Source of the DNA: Deltaproteobacteria bacterium
Lineage (GTDB): Bacteria > Myxococcota_A > UBA9042 > DTJE01
DNA length: 64,000 nucleotides
Assembly (NCBI GenBank): GCA_029547805.1
Contig: JAKPOP010000017.1
Location: 62,001 to 126,000 of the forward strand
Direction: 5' to 3'
The notes under the pieces were generated by a model. That model was not told the DNA's origin. It saw only the letters and a list, made by a program, of their open reading frames with translations, and ran no database searches. The stretch's first letter is position 1, and each line of letters starts with the position of its first letter. The position numbers were made by a program, and so were the translations under genes. Below are positions 45,090 through 53,426 of this stretch, one piece after another.

Positions 45090-46354
45090 ACGACGGGCCT
45101 CCGTCCTCCCAGACCACCGTCACGCCGCGCCACTGGCACCGGGTGCGGGCCCTGCTGGGGGGCACCTGGGCCGCGACGACCCTGACGCTGGGTGTCCTGG
45201 GCCTCGGTCTGTGGCGCGTCTCCGGTCCCGGGGAGGGGCGATCCTGCCTTGGGCTGCTGGGGCTGACGGCCCTGGCCTTCCTGGTGGTCACCTGGGCCTG
45301 CCTCCGCCTGTGGGGCATCGTTTCGTCCCTGCTGGTCCAGGCCCGGGAACTCCGGGTGCTCGAGGAGGCCGGGAGAGCCGCCGCATCGACACTGGACCTG
45401 GAGGACATGGGCAGGCGGATTGGCCAGGTGCTGCTGGACGCCTTCCCGGACATCGTGGGCGTCGTGCTGACCGTGGTGGCCAGCGACGCGGGCCCCCATC
45501 GGGACCTGGTCCGGGTCCGGGATCGTTCCCTGAAGCCGTTGCTCATCGGGCAGGTGCACCGAACCCTGCGCCTGGATCCGACCGTTGCCAACGCCTCCTG
45601 GTTGCGGGACTCGCCACCCTCGGGCGCCCGGACCCCGGCACTTCGGGTCCTGCCGGCTCCCCTCTTCTCCCCCGCCCAGGGCACCGTGCTGGGGTTCATC
45701 TCTCTGGTCGTCCGAGATGCCCGGCGTCCCCCCCAGGAGGTCCAGCCCCTCCTGGAACCCCTGAGCCGCCACGTCTCCCTGGCCATCGAGAACTGGCGTC
45801 TCTACACCCTGGCGACGGAGGACGGCCTCACGGGACTCTACGTCCGGCGCTATCTCGACGCCCGCCTCCGGGAGGAGTTCGACCGGAGCGCCCGGTCCGG
45901 CAAGCACTTCTGCGTCGTGATGATCGACGTGGACAACCTGAAGACCGTCAACGACCGCTGGGGCCACGGGGCCGGCGACCGACTGCTCCGGGAGGTGGGC
46001 GAGGCCCTTCGCCAGAGCGTCCGGGCGATGGACGTTCCAGGCAGGATCGGGGGGGACGAGTTCCTGGTGCTGTTGCCGGACATGGACCTGGCCGAGGGGC
46101 TCCAGACGGCCCGGCGCATCCACGCCGAGGTCGCCCGGCGGTCCTTCCAGGAGCAGGGGACGACCATCCGTCCCGGGGTCAGCATCGGCGTCGCCTCCAC
46201 CGAATCCCCCGAGCCGCCCGCATCCGCGAAGGCCCTCCAGGCCCGAGCCGACGAGGCCCTCTACGTGGCCAAGCGAGGCGCCGAGAAGATCGTCCTGTGG
46301 ACACCCGGGATCGGTCAGGCGGCCCCTTCGGACCCGGTCAACTCCGGGCGATGA
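45086..46354 (+). CDS. Membrane diguanylate cyclase, GAF-GGDEF
   Basis: This is a 422-residue protein with two transmembrane helices (about 24-43 and 55-76), a GAF-like sensor (about 95-235), and a GGDEF domain starting ATEDGLTGLYVRRYLDARL with the active site RIGGDEFLVLLPD. RAMD five residues before GGDEF is a complete RxxD inhibitory site, so cyclic-di-GMP product inhibition is expected. The role is cyclic-di-GMP synthesis in response to an unknown signal. It is translationally coupled to era (ATGA), an unusual partner, and overlaps a convergent small gene by 17 bases. Confidence 0.9.
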   Translation: MNDGPPSSQTTVTPRHWHRVRALLGGTWAATTLTLGVLGLGLWRVSGPGEGRSCLGLLGLTALAFLVVTWACLRLWGIVSSLLVQARELRVLEEAGRAAASTLDLEDMGRRIGQVLLDAFPDIVGVVLTVVASDAGPHRDLVRVRDRSLKPLLIGQVHRTLRLDPTVANASWLRDSPPSGARTPALRVLPAPLFSPAQGTVLGFISLVVRDARRPPQEVQPLLEPLSRHVSLAIENWRLYTLATEDGLTGLYVRRYLDARLREEFDRSARSGKHFCVVMIDVDNLKTVNDRWGHGAGDRLLREVGEALRQSVRAMDVPGRIGGDEFLVLLPDMDLAEGLQTARRIHAEVARRSFQEQGTTIRPGVSIGVASTESPEPPASAKALQARADEALYVAKRGAEKIVLWTPGIGQAAPSDPVNSGR

Positions 46355-46520
46355 GGCTCCGTACCCGCTGTCCCTGCGTGCACTTGAAACAGGTGGACTC
46401 CTTGAAGGAGAAGGCGTTGGCCTCGACAAAGGAGTCCAGGCACTTCTGGATCGTCACCTCGATTCGTCGGGTCTTGCAGTAGAAGGGGGCGTCCAGGCGA
46501 ACCTGCACCTTCTGCGGCAT
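46338..46520 (-). CDS. Small four-cysteine protein, probably zinc-binding
   Basis: This is a 60-residue protein, MPQKVQVRLDAPFYCKTRRI at the start, with Cys15, Cys27 and a CFKC pair (44 and 47) that could hold one zinc. It has no signal peptide. It is missed as a separate ORF in the track because a longer frame covers it. Support comes from strongly GC-rich third positions, a GGGGGAG ribosome site, and a TTGACA-17-AATAAT promoter upstream. I do not recognise the family; a nucleic-acid-binding or ribosome-associated zinc protein is a guess. Confidence 0.75.
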   Translation of the reverse strand: MPQKVQVRLDAPFYCKTRRIEVTIQKCLDSFVEANAFSFKESTCFKCTQGQRVRSLIARS

Positions 46521-46574
46521 GTCTCCCCCATCGGGACGGGAAAGAAAGACTGGGGCATTCGCCCAAGTGGTGGC

Positions 46575-46603
46575 ATTATTCTGAGCGGATCCCCCCCTGT
46601 CAA
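46575..46603 (-). promoter_or_regulatory. Near-consensus sigma-70 promoter of the small Cys protein
   Basis: The minus strand reads TTGACA, 17 bases, then AATAAT: one mismatch to consensus overall. Predicted start near 46568 leaves a 48-base leader. Confidence 0.75.
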
Positions 46604-46640
46604 GCAGAGGGACCCGCAGTTCGTTGCTGGAGGCCGACAA

Positions 46641-47678
46641 ATGGTGCTGGGCATCACGGGCAGGAACGCCGCGGGCAAGGGAGAGGTCGCGGCCTTCCTG
46701 AAGGGATCGGGGTTCGAGTTCTTCTCCCTCTCGGACGAGTTGCGGCGGGGACTGTCCGAACGGGGCATCGCCCCCTCCCGGGAGGCCCTGATCGACGAGG
46801 GGAGGCGCGTCCGGGAGGAGCAGGGGCGAGATGCCCTCGCCCGTCGCGCGATGGCCCGCTTCACCCAGGGACTGAACCAGGTGGTGGACTCGATCCGCAA
46901 CCCCGATGAGGTCCGGGCCCTCCGGGAGTTGCCGGACTTCTTCCTGATCGCGGTGGATGCCCCCATCGAACTGCGGTTCCAGCGGGCCCAGGCCCGGGCC
47001 AGGCCCGGGGACCCGGTGGACTTCGAGGCCTTTCGGGCGGCCGAGGCCCGGGAACTGGCCAGCGGGAATCCGGCGGCCCAGCAACTGAACGCGACGATCG
47101 CGCTGGCCGACTTCACGATCCAGAACGACCGGGACCTGGAACACCTTCACGATCAGGTGCGGGAGGTCTTCCGGCAGGCCGCGACTCGCATCCACCGCCC
47201 CTCCTGGGACGACTACTTCCTCCGGATCGCCGAGGTCGTCTCGACGCGTTCCACCTGTGTGAAGCGGCGCGTGGCGGCGGTCGTGGTGAAGGACCACCGG
47301 ATCGTCTCGACGGGCTACAACGGGACTCCCCGGGGCACAAGGAACTGCAACGACGGCGGATGTCCCCGGTGCCTCTCCCTGGCGCCATCGGGATCGGGCC
47401 TCACGGACTGTCTCTGCAGCCACGCCGAGGAGAACGCCATCGTCCAGGCGGCCTACCATGGCGTCAGCCTTGCGGGAGCCACCCTCTACTGCACCTTCCA
47501 GCCCTGCGTGTTGTGCAGCAAGATGATCATCAACGCCGGGATCCGGGAGGTCGTCTATCGCGACGCCTATCCCTTGCCCGAGGCGGCTCGCCACCTCTTC
47601 CTGGAAGCGGGGGTGGTGGCCCGCCAGGGCCGGCGGAACCCGGAAGGGGAACCGGCACCCGGGGACGCTACTCCGTGA
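46641..47678 (+). CDS. P-loop kinase-like domain fused to dCMP deaminase
   Basis: The 345-residue protein has two domains. Residues 1-180 look like a nucleotide kinase of the dephospho-CoA/NMP-kinase type: GITGRNAAGKGEVAAFL (Walker A), SIRNPDEVRALREL, and a QNDRDLEHL near the end. Residues 187-335 are a zinc-dependent dCMP deaminase: SHAEENAIVQA gives the HAE ligand/catalytic site (261-263), FQPCVLCSK the PCxxC site (288-292), and CNDGGCPRC the extra cysteine cluster. dCMP to dUMP would feed thymidylate synthesis. The same architecture is known from phage-defence deaminases such as AvcD, so defence is possible. Confidence 0.85.
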   Translation: MVLGITGRNAAGKGEVAAFLKGSGFEFFSLSDELRRGLSERGIAPSREALIDEGRRVREEQGRDALARRAMARFTQGLNQVVDSIRNPDEVRALRELPDFFLIAVDAPIELRFQRAQARARPGDPVDFEAFRAAEARELASGNPAAQQLNATIALADFTIQNDRDLEHLHDQVREVFRQAATRIHRPSWDDYFLRIAEVVSTRSTCVKRRVAAVVVKDHRIVSTGYNGTPRGTRNCNDGGCPRCLSLAPSGSGLTDCLCSHAEENAIVQAAYHGVSLAGATLYCTFQPCVLCSKMIINAGIREVVYRDAYPLPEAARHLFLEAGVVARQGRRNPEGEPAPGDATP

Positions 47679-48255
47679 AGGCCGGATTCTCTTCGAAGAC
47701 CTCCGGCTTCCCGTCCCCGTCCCGATCCCATCCGACCCGGGCCAATCGGTTTCCCTGGAAGTACTGGAACTCGTCGAAATGCCCGTTTCGGGCCGTGTCC
47801 ACCTGCTTCACCACCAGCACCCCGTCCTCGTAGAACTTTCGGATGTCGATGCGGCCGTCGAAGCGGGAGGCCACATCCTCCCGTTCCAACTTCCCCTTCC
47901 GGTAGTGGCGCACGACGTCGGCCCGGCCATCGAAGTCCAGGTCCAGTTCCTCCCGCACCAGGTCCCCCTGGTCGTCGTAGACCATCTGGATGTCCACCCG
48001 ACCGTCCCGGTTCAGGTCCACCGCCTTGTGGACCATCACCCGGCGAACCTGGTCCTTGCCCGTCTTCTGTTCCCGGAAGGAGGTCCAGACATCGGGCTGG
48101 CCGTCCCCGTCCAGGTCCGTCGTCTGCTGCACGGTCCCGTCAGGCCCCTTCTGGGTCATCACCGGGGTGTTGAAGTCCTCCCGGGCCACCTGGGTCCCCC
48201 CACAGGCGACACCTGCCAGGACCAGCCATCCCATCCCCGTCCACCGACCGGCCAT
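47668..48255 (-). CDS. Lipoprotein with EF-hand-like DGD repeats
   Basis: This is a 195-residue protein with a signal ending LVLAGVACGG, then a chain of ~22-residue units each containing an Asp-rich loop (DLDGDGQPDVW, DLNRDGRVDIQ, DLDFDGRADVV, SRFDGRIDIR, RDGDGKPEVF), followed by beta strands with Tyr/Arg. These resemble calcium-binding dockerin/VCBS-type loops. It is convergent with and overlaps the deaminase fusion by 11 bases. Start ATG 48255 follows AGGAGGG. The function is unknown. Confidence 0.8.
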   Translation of the reverse strand: MAGRWTGMGWLVLAGVACGGTQVAREDFNTPVMTQKGPDGTVQQTTDLDGDGQPDVWTSFREQKTGKDQVRRVMVHKAVDLNRDGRVDIQMVYDDQGDLVREELDLDFDGRADVVRHYRKGKLEREDVASRFDGRIDIRKFYEDGVLVVKQVDTARNGHFDEFQYFQGNRLARVGWDRDGDGKPEVFEENPAFTE

Positions 48256-48329
48256 GATTCCCTCCTGCGCCACGAACCCAAGGTAGCGAAGGGCTTCGGG
48301 ACTTGTCAAGAAACGCATCCCCCGCGGCG

Positions 48330-50648
48330 TCACCGGGAGGACCGACCCGTGCCGTCGGAGCGCGCCAGCAGGAGGTTCGGGTGCGTGTTGATCAGACGAG
48401 CCATCTGCAGGGCGTCCTCCTCGGCCCCCCGGACCAGGTAGAACACCCAGGTCACTCCGCCCTGCTGAGGCACCGTCTCGTCGATGAACTCGATCCGATC
48501 GGTGTCGCCGGTGGAGACCCGGGCGGCCAGATGCACGTCGCGGCAGGACTTCAGGAGCCAGAGGTCCGGACCCAGGCCAATGAGCCCGTTGGCCAGAGGC
48601 ACGTAGATCTGGTTCGCGAGCAGGTGAAAGTCCGCCAGGGGGATCGACACCACCTGGTCCTCCACGAGGGCCGGGGTGTAACGCAGCACCCCGTCGGCCA
48701 GCGGCATCCCGAGGGTCACGGTCCGTTTGGCCCGATCCTCGCCACCGGGGTCGTCGCTCGGACCGATCTCCAACTCGCCTCGAAAGACCCGGCCGTCGTC
48801 GGCCCAGGTCCAGTGGACGGTCCGCCCGGGGGCGGTCGTCTCGATGACCACGGGCAGGTCCTCGGGCCGGGTGGGTGCCAGCATGAACTGGGGCTCGAAG
48901 GTCCCGTCGGGCTTCTCCTCCCCGGAGTCCAGGTCGAGGATCACGTGGTCCCGGCTCCAGCGGGCCAGCAGACCGTCCACGGCCCGGGAGCAGGACTCTT
49001 CGGCGGACTCGTTGTAGCGGAGGCCGTAGACCCACTCCCCCAGCCAGGGGTTGATGCCAGTGGCGTCGGAGACCTCGGCTCGCACGAGATCCAGGTATCC
49101 CTCGTCGATGAAGGCGCGCTCGCCGGTGACGTCGTGGCCCTCCCGGGACACCAGGTCCGCCAGCAGCGACGCGCCGGCCAGGCAGAGGGATGCCTGGTAG
49201 TTCCCGGTCCGGATCCGGTTGTCGTTCTCGTGGAACGAGTACCCCAGGGTCCCCATGCGGCCCATCCAGCGGGAGATCCCCTCGGTGCTCGGGGGCTGCC
49301 AGGTGCAGTCGGCGATGGGCAGCAGGGGCCTCGGTTCAATGCCCAGCCGCTCGAGTCGGGCCACGTAGTCGGTGATGGTGGTGTGCAGGTAGCCCTGGTC
49401 CGCCAACCCCTGGAGGGATCGCTCGAATTCCCGCACCGCCTGCAAGTCCGGCTCTGGCTGGACCGGCGCCAGATAGGGATTCCCGGGCGTTGCGAGCGTT
49501 TCGCCATCGTCGAAGAAGGTCCATTTCACATCGACTCCCGCCGCCGGGTCCACCCCACCGCTGACCACCACGAGCACGTCCTCCGAGGCCCCGGGCCATC
49601 GGCTCCGATAGACCGGCCAGACCCCGTCATCGACGTCCTCCCGCTGGTGATACCGGTAGAGATTCCGGTGCATCACGTCGATCGTGTAGCCCGTTTCCGC
49701 CATCACCCGGTGCTTTCCGACCCCCGACTGTCCCTCCTGGTTGAAGACCACGCCGGACAGCGGCAGGCCCGCCTCCTCGAAGACCCGTCGGTTGTAGGCG
49801 ATGGACCATCGAAGGTCCCGGGACGGGAAGGCCAGGAACAACTGGTCGGACCAGTGGAAACTCACGATCTCGATCTGCCCGCTGTTCGCGACGCACTGCA
49901 GTTTCGCAAGGACGTCGGGGTGCCGTTGCTGCATCGCCTGGACCATCAGGCCCGGCATCTCGAAGGTGGCCCTCCAGTCCGGGTGGGCCAGATACAGATC
50001 CAGGATGGGCTGGAAGGAGACCCGGATGATCCAGTCGTTCAACGCGTCGTCGGTCCACCCGTCGCACAGTTCTGGGCTGCCGAACATCTCCTCGCAGATG
50101 CTGATGGGCTGGCCATTCCATTCCCCGACGAGGCCCCCGGCCACGTACTGGATGTTCCAGTGGAACATGGTCAGGCCAAACTTGCGCTGCCCATCATCCA
50201 CCGACGGCCAGGACCCGTAGGCGGGGCAGACGAACGGAGGACCCTGGTCCCCGCCTGGGTCCCCGGGAAGGTCCGCCGGGACCTCGGCCGGAACATCGGC
50301 CGGAACCAGTTCATCCCCGGCCGGGTCGACTCCGGGATCGCCTGGCAGTTCGCCGTTCCCGGGGTCATGGGGGAACTCGGCGGCCTCGTGGACATCCGCC
50401 AGGTCTGCTCCCATCCCGTCGTTCGAGTCCCCGGCCCCCCCCGAGGCCCCGCATCCGCCTCCCGCGCCGGCCAGCAGCAGCCCCATCGCCAGACAGATGG
50501 CCTGGACGCTGGAAGGGGATCCACCACTCCCCACGCGCCGCGCACCGGTCGCAGCGCATGCTCTTCCCCCCGCTTCGCTCGCGGCCTCCTGGCCGCCACG
50601 CTCCAGCGCCCTGCCCTTGCAAGCGAGCAACATCTCCCTGCTTCTCAT
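48330..50648 (-). CDS. GH57-like lipoprotein with Asp/Pro stalk
   Basis: This 772-residue protein has a signal-like segment ending LLLAGAGGGCGAS (about residue 68), after an unusually long basic N-terminus. An acidic D/P/G stalk follows (about 75-125). Residues 140-400 have the layout of family 57/38 glycoside hydrolase or deacetylase barrels (FHWNIQY, HPDWRATFEMPGLM, NSGQIEIVSFHWSDQLF, GVVFNQEGQSG). The C-terminal 300 residues are beta-rich. Catalytic residues cannot be assigned, so the enzyme call is tentative. Start ATG 50648 has GAGGTG; TATCAT lies 30 bases upstream. Confidence 0.7.
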   Translation of the reverse strand: MRSREMLLACKGRALERGGQEAASEAGGRACAATGARRVGSGGSPSSVQAICLAMGLLLAGAGGGCGASGGAGDSNDGMGADLADVHEAAEFPHDPGNGELPGDPGVDPAGDELVPADVPAEVPADLPGDPGGDQGPPFVCPAYGSWPSVDDGQRKFGLTMFHWNIQYVAGGLVGEWNGQPISICEEMFGSPELCDGWTDDALNDWIIRVSFQPILDLYLAHPDWRATFEMPGLMVQAMQQRHPDVLAKLQCVANSGQIEIVSFHWSDQLFLAFPSRDLRWSIAYNRRVFEEAGLPLSGVVFNQEGQSGVGKHRVMAETGYTIDVMHRNLYRYHQREDVDDGVWPVYRSRWPGASEDVLVVVSGGVDPAAGVDVKWTFFDDGETLATPGNPYLAPVQPEPDLQAVREFERSLQGLADQGYLHTTITDYVARLERLGIEPRPLLPIADCTWQPPSTEGISRWMGRMGTLGYSFHENDNRIRTGNYQASLCLAGASLLADLVSREGHDVTGERAFIDEGYLDLVRAEVSDATGINPWLGEWVYGLRYNESAEESCSRAVDGLLARWSRDHVILDLDSGEEKPDGTFEPQFMLAPTRPEDLPVVIETTAPGRTVHWTWADDGRVFRGELEIGPSDDPGGEDRAKRTVTLGMPLADGVLRYTPALVEDQVVSIPLADFHLLANQIYVPLANGLIGLGPDLWLLKSCRDVHLAARVSTGDTDRIEFIDETVPQQGGVTWVFYLVRGAEEDALQMARLINTHPNLLLARSDGTGRSSR

Positions 50649-50757
50649 GGTCCACCTCGCAGTCCGATCTCGCCGCCGATGATAGTCCAGGCAGAACCCC
50701 TCCGCACGGGCACCGTCGCCTCCTTCGGGGCTGCCCCGGGGGATTCCTGCGTTCCCG

Positions 50758-50786
50758 TTGACTTTGTTCGGGAGATTCCTCATCAT
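50758..50786 (+). promoter_or_regulatory. Sigma-70 promoter of rpoZ
   Basis: TTGACT and CATCAT are separated by 17 bases, with predicted start near 50793, just before the GGAGGTGAG ribosome site of rpoZ. Confidence 0.55.
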
Positions 50787-50806
50787 TCGCCCCCGGAGGT
50801 GAGACC

Positions 50807-51031
50807 ATGGCACGGGTGACCATCGAGGACTGCCTCGACGCGGTGGACAATCGCTTCGCCCTCTCCCTGCTGGCCGCCAAGCGGGCCAGGATGCTCCTGG
50901 ATGAACATCAGCCCCTGGTGGAGTCCGGCAACAAGGAGACGGTGACGGCCCTGCGGGAGATCGCCGCCGGAAAGGTCGGTTTCCGCCGGGATGTCCGGGA
51001 AATCCTGAAACTCCCGAAGAAGGGCGAATGA
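50807..51031 (+). CDS. rpoZ: RNA polymerase omega subunit
   Basis: This is a 74-residue omega subunit, which binds beta-prime and helps polymerase assembly. It shows [19 protein letters not shown] and the [12 protein letters not shown] helix with the conserved A-x-R-A-R pattern. The ribosome site is GGAGGTGAG. The usual neighbours gmk and spoT are absent; instead it overlaps a LolB-like lipoprotein gene (ATGA). Confidence 0.93.
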   Translation: MARVTIEDCLDAVDNRFALSLLAAKRARMLLDEHQPLVESGNKETVTALREIAAGKVGFRRDVREILKLPKKGE

Positions 51032-51816
51032 CCTCGTCCCGCCCGTTCCTGCGGGGGTTCCTCCTTCCCTGGGTGGTGGGTGGGGCCCTGGCGGCAGGAT
51101 GCGCCCCGACCCTCCATCCCGTTCCGAACGTGATCGAAACGGACCCCCAGGCGTTGCTTGCGAGGGCCGAGGCCCAGGTCGAGCAGCGACGGGCACTGGC
51201 GGCCGAGGCCCGGGTCGAGGGCCGGGTCCGGGGTTCCAGACTCTCGGGGCGGGCCACGTTGCTCGTCCAGAGGGAGGGACGCCTGCGCATCGACGCCTGG
51301 ACCGTCACCGACCTCTGGGTGGCCACGTTGCTGGCCGACTCGGCAGAGGTCCTCTGGAGGCAGCGGGGCGAACCCTGCCACGAGGGCCCCTCGTGTCCTC
51401 GGAACCTGGAGATGCTGATTCCCCCGGGCTGGGACCTCCGGTCCACCAGCGAGGCCCTCCTGGGAAGACCCCCGGTCCGTTCGCCGGAACAGCCCTGGGA
51501 CCTGACCTTCGATCGCCGGGTGGGCGCATGGCGCCTGGATGCGCGGCCAGGTCCCGAGGCCCCCCAGCGCGTCTGGATCGACGCCGAGGGCCGATTCCGG
51601 CGCTTCGAGACCCGTCGCCCCGGCGCCCGGCCCCTGGAATGGGAGGTCGAACCTTCGAAGGAGGGCCTCCAGTGGGTCCGGATCCAGTCGGGAGACGACT
51701 GGGTCCGCCTGCGACTCCGTGACGTAGAATGGAACCCCGAGTTCACCCCGGAGGACTTCCAGGTGGAGTGCCCGGGCGAAGTGGTCCCGATGCCGTGCAC
51801 GGAGGACCCGCAATGA
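51028..51816 (+). CDS. LolB/DUF4292-like lipoprotein
   Basis: This is a 262-residue protein with signal and lipobox [14 protein letters not shown]. It then has a predominantly beta domain with alternating strands ([51 protein letters not shown]) as in the LolB/LppX/DUF4292 half-barrel group that carries lipoproteins or lipids. Location between rpoZ and tmk is coupled by four-base overlaps on both sides. A role in outer-membrane lipoprotein insertion is plausible but inferred. Confidence 0.7.
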   Translation: MTSSRPFLRGFLLPWVVGGALAAGCAPTLHPVPNVIETDPQALLARAEAQVEQRRALAAEARVEGRVRGSRLSGRATLLVQREGRLRIDAWTVTDLWVATLLADSAEVLWRQRGEPCHEGPSCPRNLEMLIPPGWDLRSTSEALLGRPPVRSPEQPWDLTFDRRVGAWRLDARPGPEAPQRVWIDAEGRFRRFETRRPGARPLEWEVEPSKEGLQWVRIQSGDDWVRLRLRDVEWNPEFTPEDFQVECPGEVVPMPCTEDPQ

Positions 51817-52457
51817 CACCGTCGCAGGGTCGGTTCCTGGTGCTGGAGGGGATCGACGGGGCAGGCACCACGACCCAGTTGCGGGCCCTCGCCGAGGGGA
51901 TCGCCCAGCAACGGCCCGACCTGCGTGTCCACCTCACCGCCGAACCCAGTTCGGGTCCCGTGGGGCAGTGCATCCGCCAGATCCTCCGGGGCCGCATCAC
52001 CGGCCAGGACGTCCTGGGCCGCCCGGGGTCCTTCGACCCGGCCTCCCTGGCCCTGCTCTTCGCCGCGGACCGGATGGACCACCTGGCGACCGAGGTCCTC
52101 CCCCTGGTCCGGGAGGGATGGGTGGTGATCTCGGACCGCTACCTCTGGTCCTCCCTGGCCTACCAGTCCCTCAAGACGCCCTGGTCGCTGATCCAGCAGG
52201 CCAATTCCCTGGCCCCGGACCCGGACCTGATGGTGATGATCCACGTCCCGCCGGAGGTGGCGATGTCCCGTCTCGAGGGCTCCCGGCCCGGTTTCGACGT
52301 CTTCGAGAACCTGGCGACCCTTCGGGAGGTCGAGCAGGCCTACCGACAGGCCCTGGAGGTCCGACCGCCCGGGCACCTGCTCGAGGTGGACGGGACGCTC
52401 CCGATCGGGGAGGTCGCCCGTCGGATCCTTGACGCGGTCCTGCCCCTGCTGGGCTGA
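51813..52457 (+). CDS. tmk: Thymidylate kinase with altered P-loop
   Basis: The 214-residue kinase phosphorylates dTMP to dTDP. It has FLVLEGIDGAGTTTQLRALA, the DRx motif VISDRYLWSSLAYQ, SLAPDPDLMVMIHVPPEVAM and the lid region with ENLATLREVEQAY. The Walker A lysine expected in GIDGAGKTT is threonine here (residue 19, codon ACC), an oddity discussed in findings. Start ATG 51813 overlaps the previous stop (ATGA) behind CGGAGG. Length is normal. Confidence 0.9.
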   Translation: MTPSQGRFLVLEGIDGAGTTTQLRALAEGIAQQRPDLRVHLTAEPSSGPVGQCIRQILRGRITGQDVLGRPGSFDPASLALLFAADRMDHLATEVLPLVREGWVVISDRYLWSSLAYQSLKTPWSLIQQANSLAPDPDLMVMIHVPPEVAMSRLEGSRPGFDVFENLATLREVEQAYRQALEVRPPGHLLEVDGTLPIGEVARRILDAVLPLLG

Positions 52458-52502
52458 CGGGCCGGATCAGACCAGCGTTGCCCGATGCCCGTCGGAACCT
52501 CT

Positions 52503-53339
52503 TCATGGCTCCAGGGGCGGCGAGACGCCCTCCACCGTCCCGACCTCCGGGTCCTGTGAGTCCCACTTCCCGAATCGCAGCCACCGGACCTCGCCCTGGA
52601 GGTAGCCGATGCAGCGCCCCCCGCCGGGCCCCGCCTCCATCACCACGCAGGCCCCGATCCCGTCGGTCTCCATCGGCCCGCACCGCCCCTCGCAGCGAAA
52701 GAAGAGGAGATGACCGGGAACCGCCCGGTCCACCTCGACCAGGGTCCCGGTCTCCCGGGCCCTCCGGAGGGACGTCCCGGCCTTCCAGTCCTGGCTCTGG
52801 GCCCCGGCGGGCAGCAGGTCGGTCACCCGCAGCAGGTGCCCCAGGAACGATCGCTCGTCGAAGGACCCTCGAATGCCCACCAGGCGCCCCGCCGAGGACC
52901 TCAGGGAGTCCGCCGCCGCCCCACCAGCCACCGACGTCGCCGCGAGGGCCGGAAGGGTCGAAGGGCCAGCGGCCGCCCCGGGTCTGCGGGGGGATCGGAT
53001 CCCGGAGGCCGCAGTGGCCCCGTTCCCGGAATCGGGCCCCGGCAGGTCCCCGAAGAGGGCCATTGCCCGGTCCTCCCGGGGAGAGGCCAGGGGATGCCCC
53101 AGGGCCGCCTCCCGCCGCATCGCCTCCCGGGGCGCCGCACAGGAACCAAGGGTCCCAAGGCACAGACACCCCAGCGCCAGACGACGGATTCCCCGGACGC
53201 GAGCAGGCCGCCCGGCGCCACTCCCGAGAGACGCTCCCCGAGGAGACGGGGCAGCGGTCCCGCAACCGGAATCCCCGCGCCGGGCCTGATGATTCCAGCC
53301 CGCTCCGGGGTGCCGCGGAACCGGGGACGCACAGGCCAC
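52503..53339 (-). CDS. Possible NlpC/P60-like lipoprotein
   Basis: About 278 residues; the hydrophobic segment RLALGCLCLGTLGSCAAPRE looks like a lipoprotein signal. The C-terminal 110 residues resemble an NlpC/P60 or CHAP-like fold (AVPGHLLFFRCEGRCG and GIGACVVME, as in PGDLVFF...HVGIV), but the expected catalytic Cys position reads ERSF and the His is not clear, so it is probably inactive. The start is uncertain: GTG 53339 has GGAGG nearby but leaves ~50 residues before the signal. The frame in the track continues antisense through RNase P RNA and is wrong there. Confidence 0.5.
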   Translation of the reverse strand: MACASPVPRHPGAGWNHQARRGDSGCGTAAPSPRGASLGSGAGRPARVRGIRRLALGCLCLGTLGSCAAPREAMRREAALGHPLASPREDRAMALFGDLPGPDSGNGATAASGIRSPRRPGAAAGPSTLPALAATSVAGGAAADSLRSSAGRLVGIRGSFDERSFLGHLLRVTDLLPAGAQSQDWKAGTSLRRARETGTLVEVDRAVPGHLLFFRCEGRCGPMETDGIGACVVMEAGPGGGRCIGYLQGEVRWLRFGKWDSQDPEVGTVEGVSPPLEP

Positions 53340-53406
53340 GGCCGTCTCCCTCCCTGGTCCGGGACCACCACGAGGCCGCACCGCCGTCGCGCCTGATCCC
53401 GACGGA

Positions 53407-53412
53407 TATGAT
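53407..53412 (+). promoter_or_regulatory. -10 element of rnpB
   Basis: TATGAT lies about 15 bases before the first helix of RNase P RNA; no clear -35 is visible. Confidence 0.45.
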
Positions 53413-53426
53413 ATCCTGTGCGCGCC

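Noticed and set aside
46338-47594. 418-residue minus-strand ORF
   Set aside because: Only its last 60 codons look real; the rest is antisense to the deaminase fusion.
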